In this document: positions 17,125 to 25,479 of the stretch, one piece after another
How positions within the stretch are numbered: position 1 is the stretch's first letter
How the letters are laid out: every line of letters begins with the position of its first letter
From: Sphingomonadales bacterium
Lineage (GTDB): Bacteria; Pseudomonadota; Alphaproteobacteria; Sphingomonadales; Sphingomonadaceae
DNA: 64,000 nt
Assembly: GCA_009995225.1 (NCBI GenBank)
Contig: JAACPW010000008.1
Coordinates: 84,921-148,920 of the forward strand
Reading direction: 5' to 3'
The notes under the pieces: generated by a model
Told to the model about the DNA's origin: nothing
Seen by the model: only the letters and a program-made list of their open reading frames with translations
The model's database searches: none
Made by a program: the position numbers and the translations under genes

Positions 17125-18920
17125 GGCTTCAGTCCCGCCGGGCCGGCAAGCGATGCTATGGCCGCCTTGTCAGGGACAGGCCGATAATGCGGTTTGGGCC
17201 CCTTGGTGGCCCATTGTCCGGCGGGCAGGTGATAGGCGTGGCACATCGCGCAATCGGACGGCACAACTTTTTTGGTCTTCACCGCCGTCGCGCCCAGATG
17301 GCAATCGCGGCAGCTTTTCAGATCGGGGATCAGCAGATCGCTGGCAACCTTCGATGTGTCGGCGGCATGGCAATCGGTGCATTCTTCCTTTTTGTGCGCT
17401 TCATGGTTGAAGTAACCGCTGCTCAGGAAGCGGTCGGGCAGGTTGACCGGCATGAGATCGGCCTGCCCGGTGGGGCCACGGGTGGGCAGGTGACATTCGG
17501 TGCAGACACCGCCGACAGACAGCGCATTTGAAAGCCCGATGTAAGCGCGCACCGGACGCCCGAAATCGGCTGCGTAGGCGGGCGAGGCGCTGCCGATCTG
17601 TACGGGGCGCTGGCGCACCGGGCCGACACGCCGGCGCGGGCCGGAGGAGATGCGGGCAAGGTCTTCGGCCAGATCCTTCACATCGCCGTGGCGCAGCTTG
17701 CTGAAGCCGCCGCCGGCGGTGCGCCCGGACACGAGGCTGTGACAGCCTTCGCAGGACTCCTCCATTTTCACCTCCTTGAACGCCAGCTTGTCGGGCGTGA
17801 GCGCGTGGCAGTCGCCGCATTCGAGCGGTTTGCCATATTGCCGCAGCGAAAGTGCCATGCGTGCAGCCCCGCCGCGCGCGTCCATGTGGACGTCATGCGG
17901 GAAGACAAGGCCCGATCGTTCGACAGGCTTCGTTCCCGGCTTGGCGCGCACCGGCTTGGCCGCGCCAAAGCTGGCGAAATAGACCGGGCGGAACTGCGGG
18001 TGCCCTTTGCCAAAGTCGTGTGCATTGGCGAGGCTGGTGTCGGTCAGACGGGTATCGAGCTTGTCGTGGCAGTCCGAACAGAACGCCTCTCCGCCCGCAG
18101 GCTGGCGCACCGGGCCTTCGTGTTCCGAATGGCAGGAGACACAGCCCAGCGGCCCTTCCTTGCCAAAGCCTTCCGCAATCCGCCATTGCAGCGCATCGCC
18201 GGGAGAGAGCGCGGGGGCACCCCCGGCGAGCCGCGGCATGGGGGCGTGGTTCCCGGTATCCTCGTGGCAGGAAATACAGGTTTCATCCTGCACGCTTTTG
18301 AAGGCAGCGACGTGGCAGCTTTCGCAATTGTCCTTCAGACTGTGGTGCTTCACCGACAATTCGCCGCTGCTCCATGCACTGTCGAGCAGCACGGCGCCGG
18401 GAGTCTTGCCGGTAGGGTCGGGTTTGGTGGGCGTGCGCAGCAAGTGGCTGGCGACGGGCACCATCAGCAGCAACAGCAGGATGGTGCCTGCCAACACCCA
18501 GCTCATCGCCCGCTTCGACGGCAGCACGCTGGCGAGCGCGAAGCCGCGCAGGGCATCGGTCTTGCCCTCTTCGGCAGCGATCTGGCGGATGGTGATCGCG
18601 ATGCTGCCGTCGGCTTCCGCCGCAATGGCCAGCCGCGCCGCGCCCAGCGCGATTTCCCCTCCGGTGCGCGGGTCGATGGTGCCTTGCATGACCATCCGGC
18701 CATCCAGCGCAAAGCCCAATGTGCCAAGCGCCGACGCGTGGAGCATCCCGTCTCCGGCACGCTCGATCCGCACATGGTGCTGTTCCACCGCAAGATCGGG
18801 CAGGTGAATGTCGTTTTCAGCCGCGCGGCCCACGGTGAGGCTGGTCTGCTCGGCGATCCGGTCACGGATGATTTCACGCCCGGCGGCGGTGAAATCGATG
18901 GTGCGGATCAGGAACGCCAT
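17121..18920 (-). CDS. FHA-transmembrane-decaheme cytochrome c fusion
   Basis: The product is 599 aa. Residues 1-115 resemble a forkhead-associated domain (LTVGRAAENDIHLPDLAVEQ, then HHVRI), one hydrophobic helix spans about 140-160 (WVLAGTILLLLLMVPVA), and the rest carries ten CXXCH haem sites. These are CESCH, CISCH, CVSCH, CSDCH, CGDCH, CEGCH, CTECH, CTDCH, CRDCH and CAMCH. Topology is therefore FHA in the cytoplasm and decahaem domain in the periplasm. The FHA Gly-Arg is kept, but the usual SRxH reads EQHH and NG reads DG, so phosphothreonine binding is doubtful. It lies between the cytochrome b and phosphodiesterase genes and probably takes electrons from cytochrome b. Ten nt separate it from the upstream gene. 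Confidence 0.88.
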   Translation of the reverse strand: MAFLIRTIDFTAAGREIIRDRIAEQTSLTVGRAAENDIHLPDLAVEQHHVRIERAGDGMLHASALGTLGFALDGRMVMQGTIDPRTGGEIALGAARLAIAAEADGSIAITIRQIAAEEGKTDALRGFALASVLPSKRAMSWVLAGTILLLLLMVPVASHLLRTPTKPDPTGKTPGAVLLDSAWSSGELSVKHHSLKDNCESCHVAAFKSVQDETCISCHEDTGNHAPMPRLAGGAPALSPGDALQWRIAEGFGKEGPLGCVSCHSEHEGPVRQPAGGEAFCSDCHDKLDTRLTDTSLANAHDFGKGHPQFRPVYFASFGAAKPVRAKPGTKPVERSGLVFPHDVHMDARGGAARMALSLRQYGKPLECGDCHALTPDKLAFKEVKMEESCEGCHSLVSGRTAGGGFSKLRHGDVKDLAEDLARISSGPRRRVGPVRQRPVQIGSASPAYAADFGRPVRAYIGLSNALSVGGVCTECHLPTRGPTGQADLMPVNLPDRFLSSGYFNHEAHKKEECTDCHAADTSKVASDLLIPDLKSCRDCHLGATAVKTKKVVPSDCAMCHAYHLPAGQWATKGPKPHYRPVPDKAAIASLAGPAGLKP

Positions 18921-18930
18921 GCCTGCACCC

Positions 18931-19812
18931 TCACCAATAGTAGAACACGGAGATCACGTGCGCGGTGAGCGCGGCGATCAGGGCGATGGTCAGCGGGATA
19001 TGGATGAACAGCCAGATTTCCAGCATGGCCCGGATGCGCAATGCGCCCCGGATCTGGGCTAGCTGATCGCGGCGACGCTCCAGCAGCGATCCCACCCGCG
19101 CCGTCTCTTCTGAATTGCCGCCCATCCTTTTCAACGCGCGGGACGTGGCACAGCCGGGATAGCGTCCGGTCAGGCGCGCCAGAGGTCCGCCGTAAAAGAC
19201 GTCCTGCGCCAGCGCGGCTATCACCAGATCCGCCTCGGCCCGGCCCAGCGGTTGGGCGGCGCTTTCCAGCTGGCGGTCGATCGCGGTCAGCGCGTCCAGC
19301 ATTTGCGCGCGGGTCATCTCCTTGCGGTTGGAAGAAAGACTGGCGGGCAACGTGGCATAGACAACCACGCCGTAAATCCCGGTGACGATCACCAGCAGCA
19401 TCAGGACATAGGCGAGCGTGTGGACATTCCAGCCCATCTGGAAACCGGTGTGCAGCGTTCCGACAACCGCCAGCGACAGGCCGAGATAGACATGCGCCGA
19501 TGTCCACGCCTTGAGGCTCCAGGCACCCGGATTGATCCGCCGCTTGCGCACACCCAGCAGCGAAAGCCACAGGATGAGGCCAAAGCCGATGGTGCCCAGC
19601 GTATAGCCGTACCACGTCCCGCCATTGGGGCGCGGCTCCTGATCGATCAGCACATAGCCCGCGATGCTTGCCGCACTCAGCGCGAGGGCAATCCACAGCC
19701 AGCGAAAGCCGCGGTGTTTCAGAAAGCTGACATGATCGGAATCGCGCCGCTTTTCATCCTGCGTGAAGCGTCCCGTGCCACCTTTCGTCTGGGCCGCCTT
19801 GGTCGCCATCAT
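18931..19812 (-). CDS. Membrane cytochrome b-like protein
   Basis: ATG 19812 overlaps the upstream stop (ATGATG against TGA), which fixes the start; the longer track ORF reads through the upstream gene in another frame. The product is 293 aa with five predicted membrane helices (WLWIALALSAASIAGYVLI, TIGFGLILWLSLLG, TSAHVYLGLSLAVVGTLHTG, YVLMLLVIVTGIYGVVVYA, LFIHIPLTIALIAALTAHVI). Histidines within or next to helices (TSAH, TLH, FIH, TAH) can ligate two b haems. This fits a quinone-reactive or transmembrane electron-relay cytochrome b between a cytosolic iron-sulfur flavoprotein and the periplasmic decahaem partner. A soluble loop between helices 4 and 5 contains GRYPGCATS. Confidence 0.8.
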   Translation of the reverse strand: MMATKAAQTKGGTGRFTQDEKRRDSDHVSFLKHRGFRWLWIALALSAASIAGYVLIDQEPRPNGGTWYGYTLGTIGFGLILWLSLLGVRKRRINPGAWSLKAWTSAHVYLGLSLAVVGTLHTGFQMGWNVHTLAYVLMLLVIVTGIYGVVVYATLPASLSSNRKEMTRAQMLDALTAIDRQLESAAQPLGRAEADLVIAALAQDVFYGGPLARLTGRYPGCATSRALKRMGGNSEETARVGSLLERRRDQLAQIRGALRIRAMLEIWLFIHIPLTIALIAALTAHVISVFYYW

Positions 19813-22346
19813 TCGGCATCCTCGGTCAACTTGGTGAAGGTCAGGAACTTGTCGGGGCTGACGCGGATCGCAGCGCCGGTGGGGCAGGCGCGCACGCAGG
19901 CCGGGCCGCCGTCGATGCCGGAGCACATGTCGCACTTGATGGCCTGCTTGGCCTTGGGCGTGCCGTCCTTTGCAGCCGCCTTCTTGCGCCAGTTGTAGGA
20001 CGCTTCGCCCGGCCCCGGCCCCCTGCCGAACAGCATCCACTGGAGGAGGCTGGGCTTCTTCGGAGGCTTCGCGTCCATGCGGATCACGCCGTAAGGGCAA
20101 TTGCGCTGGCAATTGCCGCAGCCGATGCAGGTGTCGTCGATGAACACTTCGCCATCAGGCCCGCGCTTGATCGCATTGGGCGGGCAATCGGCCATGCAGT
20201 GCGGGTGTTCGCAGTGGCGGCATGACGTCGGCACGTGGAGGTGCGCGTAGGTGCGCCCCGCTTCCCGGTCGAGCCGGGTCAGGCCATCATGGCTGTCAGC
20301 GCAGGCCTTTTCGCAATTGTCGCAGCCGATGCACAGTTTTTCGTCGATCAGCAGCACATCGGTTGCTTCCCCGATGCCGTTGTCGACCAGGAACTGCGCG
20401 GTTTCGGAATAGAGATCGACCGCGCCGCCAAAGCTGTCCTTGCGGCTTTCGATGAAGGCGTTGGTGGCGCGGCGGCCCGCCATGTCCTTCATCGCCTTTT
20501 CGCGCAGGGCGGGGTTCTTTTCGAGCAGCGCGAGGAAACCCTCGCCCGGCAAGCGGATCACTTCGGACTTGATCGCCGCCTTCACTGTTGCGGTGCGCAG
20601 GCTACCGTCGATCACCGCCATTTCCCCGAAATAGCTTCCGGCGGGGAGGTAGGAGAGGAACACCGGACGCTCGCCAATCGCCTTTTCGACGATCATCGAC
20701 CCGCGCCGGATGATGAACACGTCCTTGTCATCCGCGCCCTCGGCCACGACTACTTCGCCTGCACGCTTTTCCTCGACCCTCGCGGCTTCCACCAGCGCGG
20801 CGACGTCTTCGCGTTTGAGGCCCGATCCGAACATCTGAAGCAATTGCCGCTCGATCGAGATGCGCTGGATCGCGGCCTTGGCCGTAGGCACCTGCGATTG
20901 CAGCTTGAGCGCGGCGAGGCGCGAGATTTCGACCACGATGGTGTCTTCGGCAGCGCGAATGGTCGCGCCCCGGCGGCGGCCGGAGATCAAGCCGACTTCG
21001 CCAAAGATCGAACCGGCTTCGATAGGGATGGTGATGGAAGGATCGGCCGGGTTGACCTCGACCGCCACAGACCCGCTGGCAATCCCGAACAGCGATGATC
21101 CGGGTGCGTTGCGTTCAAAGATCACTTCGCTGGGGCCGAAGAAGCGCGCTTCGGAATCAAGCATGAATTCGCGCATCTGAAGCGGGTTCATGCCGTTCAG
21201 GATCGACACATTGGTGCGCAGGAATTCCAGCCATTCGCCGGTGCTGCGGTTGCCGGGAAGGCTGGCGAACTTGGCGGCGATGATAGGCTCGTCCGCAGGC
21301 TTCAACTCGGTATTGCCGTTGATGAACTCGATGACATCGTGGCCCTGGTTCATGCAGTGCTTGATCAGCGGATAGCCTGCCAGCGCGCCGATCACGAAAA
21401 TGCCGGGCGCGGTGCTTTCAAACACGGGGGAGAGCTTGGGAAAGGCGCTGCGGTCCTCGCTCGAGAACTCGATCCCGCATTCCTCGACGAATGCACGCGG
21501 CGGGGCCGAGCCGATGCGGGCGATGATCCGGTCGCACGGGATGCGCAATTCGCCGTCGCGAGTGGTGAGCGTGATGAACCCCGGCTCGATGGATGCGGTT
21601 TCGCTCTCGGTGCGGATCATCAGCTTGCCGGCTTCGTGATCCGCCATCAACGCCTTGACATTGGCGTCCTTGGCGGTGGGGAATTCGGTCCCACGGTTGA
21701 GGATCGACACGGTGTTGCGCTGCGCCGGGTCTTCGGCCAGCCCGCGCGCATTCTCGATGCCCGCATCGCCGGTGCCGACGATGACGATATGCTCGTCGAC
21801 ATATTCGGCCGGGTCATCCAGCTGATACTGCACATGCGGCAGGTCTGCACCGGGGCAGCGCATCCGGTTGGGATTGCCTTGCGTGCCGATGGCGAGGATG
21901 ACGTTTTGTGCCATTACCGTCTCGCCATTGGCCAGCTCGATGGCATAGGGCGGGGCGTGGCGCTGGATGTCGCGCACGGACTTTGTGCCGTCCCGCGCAC
22001 GGGTGACGAGTTGCTGCACAGAGCCGGGGATCGCATCGCCGGTGCCGCGGATCGCCCTGGCCTCGGCGTGGTATTTCACATGGACCTTGTGGCCCGCGAT
22101 CTGTTCGTCCCACAGCCCAAGGATCACCTCGCGCTTGCCCGCCTCGAAGTCGATGTCGCTGCGCAGCACCAGATTGGCAGGGGTTGCCATCACGTGCTTG
22201 CCCTTTTGGTATTTGTAGATCGTGTCCGACAGGTGATCGGTTTTTTCCAGCAGCACATGGCTCAGCCCGAGCGCCGCCGCACGCGCAGCCGCGCTCAGCC
22301 CTGCCGGGCCTGAACCGATGATCGCAACCGTGTAAATCTCGCCCAA
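19809..22346 (-). CDS. FAD/NAD(P) oxidoreductase fused to two cNMP-binding domains and a four-cluster ferredoxin
   Basis: The product is 845 aa. Residues 1-345 form a thioredoxin-reductase-like flavoprotein (FAD motif GSGPAG at 11-16, nucleotide motif GTGDAG at 191-196); no redox-active CXXC is seen there. Two cyclic-nucleotide-binding domains follow at about 395-500 and 505-625. Both keep the phosphate-cassette FGE and a basic residue (FGEVGLISGRRRGAT; FGEMAVIDGSLRTAT). Residues 668-835 hold 16 Cys in four ferredoxin groups (CIGCDNCEKAC, CRHCEHPHCMADCP, CIGCGNCQRNCP, CDMC-x7-CVRACP), like DmsB/HybA subunits. The start is TTG 22346 after a strong GGGGAGG. It heads the minus-strand operon and is the likely cytosolic electron-entry module, gated by a cyclic nucleotide (inference). 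Confidence 0.9.
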   Translation of the reverse strand: MGEIYTVAIIGSGPAGLSAAARAAALGLSHVLLEKTDHLSDTIYKYQKGKHVMATPANLVLRSDIDFEAGKREVILGLWDEQIAGHKVHVKYHAEARAIRGTGDAIPGSVQQLVTRARDGTKSVRDIQRHAPPYAIELANGETVMAQNVILAIGTQGNPNRMRCPGADLPHVQYQLDDPAEYVDEHIVIVGTGDAGIENARGLAEDPAQRNTVSILNRGTEFPTAKDANVKALMADHEAGKLMIRTESETASIEPGFITLTTRDGELRIPCDRIIARIGSAPPRAFVEECGIEFSSEDRSAFPKLSPVFESTAPGIFVIGALAGYPLIKHCMNQGHDVIEFINGNTELKPADEPIIAAKFASLPGNRSTGEWLEFLRTNVSILNGMNPLQMREFMLDSEARFFGPSEVIFERNAPGSSLFGIASGSVAVEVNPADPSITIPIEAGSIFGEVGLISGRRRGATIRAAEDTIVVEISRLAALKLQSQVPTAKAAIQRISIERQLLQMFGSGLKREDVAALVEAARVEEKRAGEVVVAEGADDKDVFIIRRGSMIVEKAIGERPVFLSYLPAGSYFGEMAVIDGSLRTATVKAAIKSEVIRLPGEGFLALLEKNPALREKAMKDMAGRRATNAFIESRKDSFGGAVDLYSETAQFLVDNGIGEATDVLLIDEKLCIGCDNCEKACADSHDGLTRLDREAGRTYAHLHVPTSCRHCEHPHCMADCPPNAIKRGPDGEVFIDDTCIGCGNCQRNCPYGVIRMDAKPPKKPSLLQWMLFGRGPGPGEASYNWRKKAAAKDGTPKAKQAIKCDMCSGIDGGPACVRACPTGAAIRVSPDKFLTFTKLTEDAE

Positions 22347-22455
22347 CTATCCTCCCCTCTCGGATAGAGTGCACCCCGGATCGCAGCATACCCAAATCGG
22401 GCTTCGATGCCAGAGCGAATTGCCCCGTAGGGCGGGCGGTGCTAGCGGTTTGTCC

Positions 22456-23406
22456 ATGGGAACAGGGGATCAATCGCCCGGCGGCGGTGCATCGAAAGCG
22501 GGATGGGTTTTGCTGGGGGCAGCCTTGTTGCTGGCGGCAGGCTCAATCGGGTTCAACATCTATCAGGGTTCGGGCGGTCAAAGCGCAGCGCAGGCCCCCA
22601 CCGATGGCTCTGCGACAATCGAACAATTGCGCGCTGCGGCCGAGGCATCCTCCAATGATGCGAGGCCGTGGGGCGATCTTGCCTATGCCCATTTCGGGCA
22701 AGGGCAATATGCCGAAGCCGCAGCCGCCTATCGCCGCGCACTCGAAATCGCCCCGGATGAGGCCGTGTTGTGGTCGGCACTCGGCGAAACGCTGGTGCTG
22801 GGAAGCGAACGCGATCCGATGCCGCCCGAGGCCTTGGAGGCGTTCCGTAAAGCCGTTGCGCTCGATGCGTCCGATCCGCGCGCGCGCTATTTCCTCGCAG
22901 CCAAGAAGGACTTGGACAAGGATCACCAAGGCGCCCTGGCCGCGTGGCTCGATCTGCTGGCCGACAGCCCGCAAGGCGCGCCGTGGGAGGCCGATCTGGT
23001 TCGCACCATCGAACAGGTGGGGCAGATCAACCAGATTGATGTCGCCCCCCGCATCGCCCAGGCGCAATCGAGCCGCACCCCTGCGTTGCTGGCGCCGGGA
23101 TCGGGCAGCTTGGCGGGTGATGCCGCATCGAACAACCTGCGCGGCCCCAGCGCGGCGGAGGTTGCAGCGGCGGGTGCGATGAAGCCGTCCGAACAGCGCG
23201 ACATGGCCGAAGGGATGGTCGCACAACTCGAAGCGCGGCTGCGGCAGGAGCCCGGCAATGTCGATGGCTGGGTGATGCTGATGCGGAGCCGCATGACGCT
23301 GGGCGAACCGGCCAAGGCCAAGGCCGCCCTGGATGCGGCGGTGAAGGCCAACCCGGCGCAGGCGGCGCAATTGCGTGCGCAGGCAGCGGGGCTGGGGGTG
23401 GAGTAG
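22456..23406 (+). CDS. TPR protein, CcmI/NrfG-like cytochrome c maturation factor
   Basis: ATG 22456 gives 316 aa; the track uses a GTG at 22369 and the start is uncertain because the Shine-Dalgarno is weak. There is one N-terminal membrane helix (AGWVLLGAALLLAAGSIGF), then TPR units (ARPWGDLAYAHFGQGQYAEA, YRRALEIAPDEAVLWSALGE), then a C-terminal domain like the periplasmic half of CcmI/CycH. CcmI presents apocytochrome c to the haem lyase. The N-terminal CcmI membrane part is missing, as in NrfG-type split proteins. It diverges from the multihaem minus-strand operon, 109 nt away, so a dedicated maturation helper for those cytochromes is plausible (inference). Confidence 0.7.
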   Translation: MGTGDQSPGGGASKAGWVLLGAALLLAAGSIGFNIYQGSGGQSAAQAPTDGSATIEQLRAAAEASSNDARPWGDLAYAHFGQGQYAEAAAAYRRALEIAPDEAVLWSALGETLVLGSERDPMPPEALEAFRKAVALDASDPRARYFLAAKKDLDKDHQGALAAWLDLLADSPQGAPWEADLVRTIEQVGQINQIDVAPRIAQAQSSRTPALLAPGSGSLAGDAASNNLRGPSAAEVAAAGAMKPSEQRDMAEGMVAQLEARLRQEPGNVDGWVMLMRSRMTLGEPAKAKAALDAAVKANPAQAAQLRAQAAGLGVE

Positions 23407-23480
23407 CCCCGCGTTCAGGCGCTGGCCTGGGATCGAAATCTTGTCACCATCCCAAATCGCAGCATCGCAATTACGTCTGT

Positions 23481-23516
23481 TGCACGGGGGCGACGGCATG
23501 CCGCCGCCCCCGTGCA
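23481..23516. terminator. Bidirectional nested hairpin between convergent genes
   Basis: A perfect 12-bp stem, TGCACGGGGGCG paired with CGCCCCCGTGCA, encloses an inner CGGCATGCCG palindrome. It lies between the stops of the CcmI-like gene and the porin gene. Neither side has a T-run, so it may be a Rho-aided or mRNA-end hairpin. Confidence 0.6.
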
Positions 23517-23525
23517 GACGGGTTA

Positions 23526-24335
23526 TCAGAAGCGATAGGTGGCCACCGCCTTGACGGACTGCAGATTGAAATCGTCATTTGCGCGCAGGAAATCCACGCC
23601 GCCTGCAAGGACAAACGGGTTGGTCGCAGGCGCCGTGCCCTGGCCGACGCGGATCAACGTCTCATCGTCATTGTAACCGGTATAGAGATATTCGATACCG
23701 AGCGCAAAATTGCTGCCGATTGTCTGTTCCAGTCCTGCGCCAATCTGGAAGCCACAGGCGTTGTCATCGGCAATCACGGTGAAGCTGTTGGCGGTGTTGC
23801 TGGACTCGAACGACTGATCGAGCTTGGCATAGGCGATCCCGCCTGTGGCGTAGAGCAAGGTCGTTTCGGTCACGGTGTAACCGGCGCGCAGGCGGAGCGC
23901 CGCGGTGTAATCAATGCTGCGTTTCATGTAGTAAAACGCCGGTGTGGTGCTGAACGCCGAAACAACGTCGGTAACATCGGCCGTGCCGATTTCGCCCACG
24001 ACACCCAGAACCACCTTACCCATCTGGTAGTCATATCCGGCCCGCGCTGCAAAGCTCAGCCCGTCGGAATCAGGAGTGCAGTTCGCGTTCTGCGGTGACG
24101 TGGCTTCGCCTCCGCAAAAGCCGGGCGAAAAAGCATTGGCGCCCGCAGCGGTTGTCACGGTTTCACCAAAGCTGCCGTTCGAGCCACGGTCGAAGGTGAT
24201 GGTTTCATCGCTGTCGCCGGCCTGGAAATCGTAGCCAATCGAAACGCCTGCGTAAAAACCGTCGAATTCATCTTGTGCGTGGGCAGGGGTGGCCAACAGG
24301 GTGCCTGCGGCGATGGCAACTGCAAATGTTCTCAT
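23526..24335 (-). CDS. Outer-membrane beta-barrel porin-like protein
   Basis: ATG 24335 (MRTFAVAIAAGTLLATPAHAQ) gives a clean signal peptide cleaved after AHA; the track start at 24491 lies in AT-rich leader sequence. The mature protein starts DEFDGFYAGVSIGYDF and shows alternating amphipathic strands (LRLRAGYTVTETTLLYATGG, FQIGAGLEQTIGSNFALGIE). It ends in a terminal Phe strand (KAVATYRF), the BAM recognition signature. The length, about 269 aa, and the glycine-aromatic style match the OmpA-N/Opa-like eight-stranded barrel family common in alphaproteobacteria. Two cysteines in loops (FCGGEA, NCTPDS) may form a disulfide. The gene is monocistronic, and its upstream region contains an A9 tract. 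Confidence 0.82.
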   Translation of the reverse strand: MRTFAVAIAAGTLLATPAHAQDEFDGFYAGVSIGYDFQAGDSDETITFDRGSNGSFGETVTTAAGANAFSPGFCGGEATSPQNANCTPDSDGLSFAARAGYDYQMGKVVLGVVGEIGTADVTDVVSAFSTTPAFYYMKRSIDYTAALRLRAGYTVTETTLLYATGGIAYAKLDQSFESSNTANSFTVIADDNACGFQIGAGLEQTIGSNFALGIEYLYTGYNDDETLIRVGQGTAPATNPFVLAGGVDFLRANDDFNLQSVKAVATYRF

Positions 24336-24944
24336 CGAAAAAATCCAAAAAAAAATATATATTTGTGACATCGCTGTCGCCCAAAAGGTCCGGGCGTTGA
24401 CCAGCGCACATGCTGTTGAGACGCCGTTCACGCTTGCGTTGATGATCTGGCCCGGCAGGCGACGCTTCCCCGGCGTTGATCGCACAAACAAACGGCGTCC
24501 CGGCAGGTGTGCAGGGCCCGCCGGGCGTCCCGTTCAGCCCTACGTCGGCCAGCAGGCGTTAATTTGGAGCGGGAAAATTTTTTCCGGGGCGATCCGCGTC
24601 CGGGCAGAGGCGATTAGCAACGAAGCCGCTATCGGCCGTGAAATGCGAGCCCCACCCCTCTGTCGTAAGCGCCGAGCCTGACAGTCAGGCGTCTATGGAT
24701 GTTGGAGGACGGTAACGGGCGCACATCGTGACGCCACTCCGAACGCCAACGCCTCACCGCTGAGACTGTTTTGAGAAGCAAGCGGGCGAACGGCCGTGAC
24801 CGATGCTAGGCGGGAAGGCGTATTAAAACTTCGGGGTCGTTTGCTGAAATTCCGCTTTTGGGATTGTGCCCGGGCGCGGCGAGTGACCGGAAGTGGGTGG
24901 ATTCCGGCCTTGCAGCTTCAGGTTTATGACTCTATTTTTCCAGC
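24336..24944. other. 609-bp intergenic region, no gene seen
   Basis: This gap separates the divergent porin gene and a small hypothetical gene. It contains an A9/(TA)n tract next to the porin start, which probably includes the porin promoter on the minus strand, and a second AT-rich block (GAAAATTTTTTCC near 24572). ORF 24289-24681 shows no protein-like features. I saw no tRNA, riboswitch or hairpin with a T-run. Confidence 0.5.
24347..24355. repeat. A9 homopolymer tract next to porin start
   Basis: Nine consecutive A (T9 on the coding minus strand), flanked by a TATATAT run, lie 12 nt upstream of the porin ATG. This is unusual in such a GC-rich sequence and sits in the porin leader or promoter. 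Confidence 0.7.
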
Positions 24945-25322
24945 ATGAAATTGCATGGTCAACGTTGGCTCTACCGTGTCGGAAACGCCGAGGTGATCGT
25001 TGATAACGCCTTCAGCTGGTGGGGCTGGGGACAAGAGCGATGGTTGATCAACGGTGAAGTCATTCGTGAAACCGGCGGATGGTTTGAAATCCGGCGCGCA
25101 TTTGACGAGTCTTGGCTAACCCCGCTCGGCGATGGGATACTCGCCGTCGAACTGCGATCGAGACTCACCGGGGTGGATTGTTCGGTGACGCTCGACGGAG
25201 AGGCGCTCAAGCACGATGCGCTTTTCGAGGCCAGCTGGCGAGGCAAAAGAAGCTGGCCTGCGGCTGACGACTGGAAAGAAGTCGTCGATTTTTCTATCTT
25301 TAACGTCCTGAGACAACCCTGA
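24945..25322 (+). CDS. Hypothetical protein, 125 aa
   Basis: This is an unrecognised soluble protein rich in Trp (about 10 in 125 residues: RWLYRVG, SWWGWGQERW, WRGKRSWPAADDW) with many beta-prone stretches. It has no signal peptide and no cysteine cluster apart from VDCSVT. The start ATG 24945 is the only good one, but no clear Shine-Dalgarno precedes it. It sits alone between an unusually long 609-bp gap and the gdhA terminator, and its base composition is a little more AT-rich than its neighbours, which may mean recent acquisition. No function is proposed. Confidence 0.6.
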   Translation: MKLHGQRWLYRVGNAEVIVDNAFSWWGWGQERWLINGEVIRETGGWFEIRRAFDESWLTPLGDGILAVELRSRLTGVDCSVTLDGEALKHDALFEASWRGKRSWPAADDWKEVVDFSIFNVLRQP

Positions 25323-25425
25323 GGCGGGCACCCGGGTGCGCTGCCACAATGTCTGCAATGGGGTCGCTAGCGGAACGTCCGCTTTCTCCGCCCAGCACGG
25401 CAAACTTGCCCCTTGCCCAAACACA

Positions 25426-25460
25426 AAAGCCCCCGCGCCCAGATCCGGCGCGGGGGCTTT
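25426..25460 (-). terminator. Intrinsic terminator of gdhA
   Basis: The hairpin AAAGCCCCCGCGCC / GGCGCGGGGGCTTT has a 7-nt loop and lies about 20 nt after the gdhA stop. On the minus strand it ends in a TTTT run. A partial T-run on the other side could also stop plus-strand transcripts from the small upstream ORF. Confidence 0.85.
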
Positions 25461-25479
25461 GCAGTCATTGGGTCAGACG

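Noticed and set aside
22369-22455. Upstream GTG start for the CcmI-like gene
   Set aside because: The extra residues are non-conserved and lie in the divergent promoter region.
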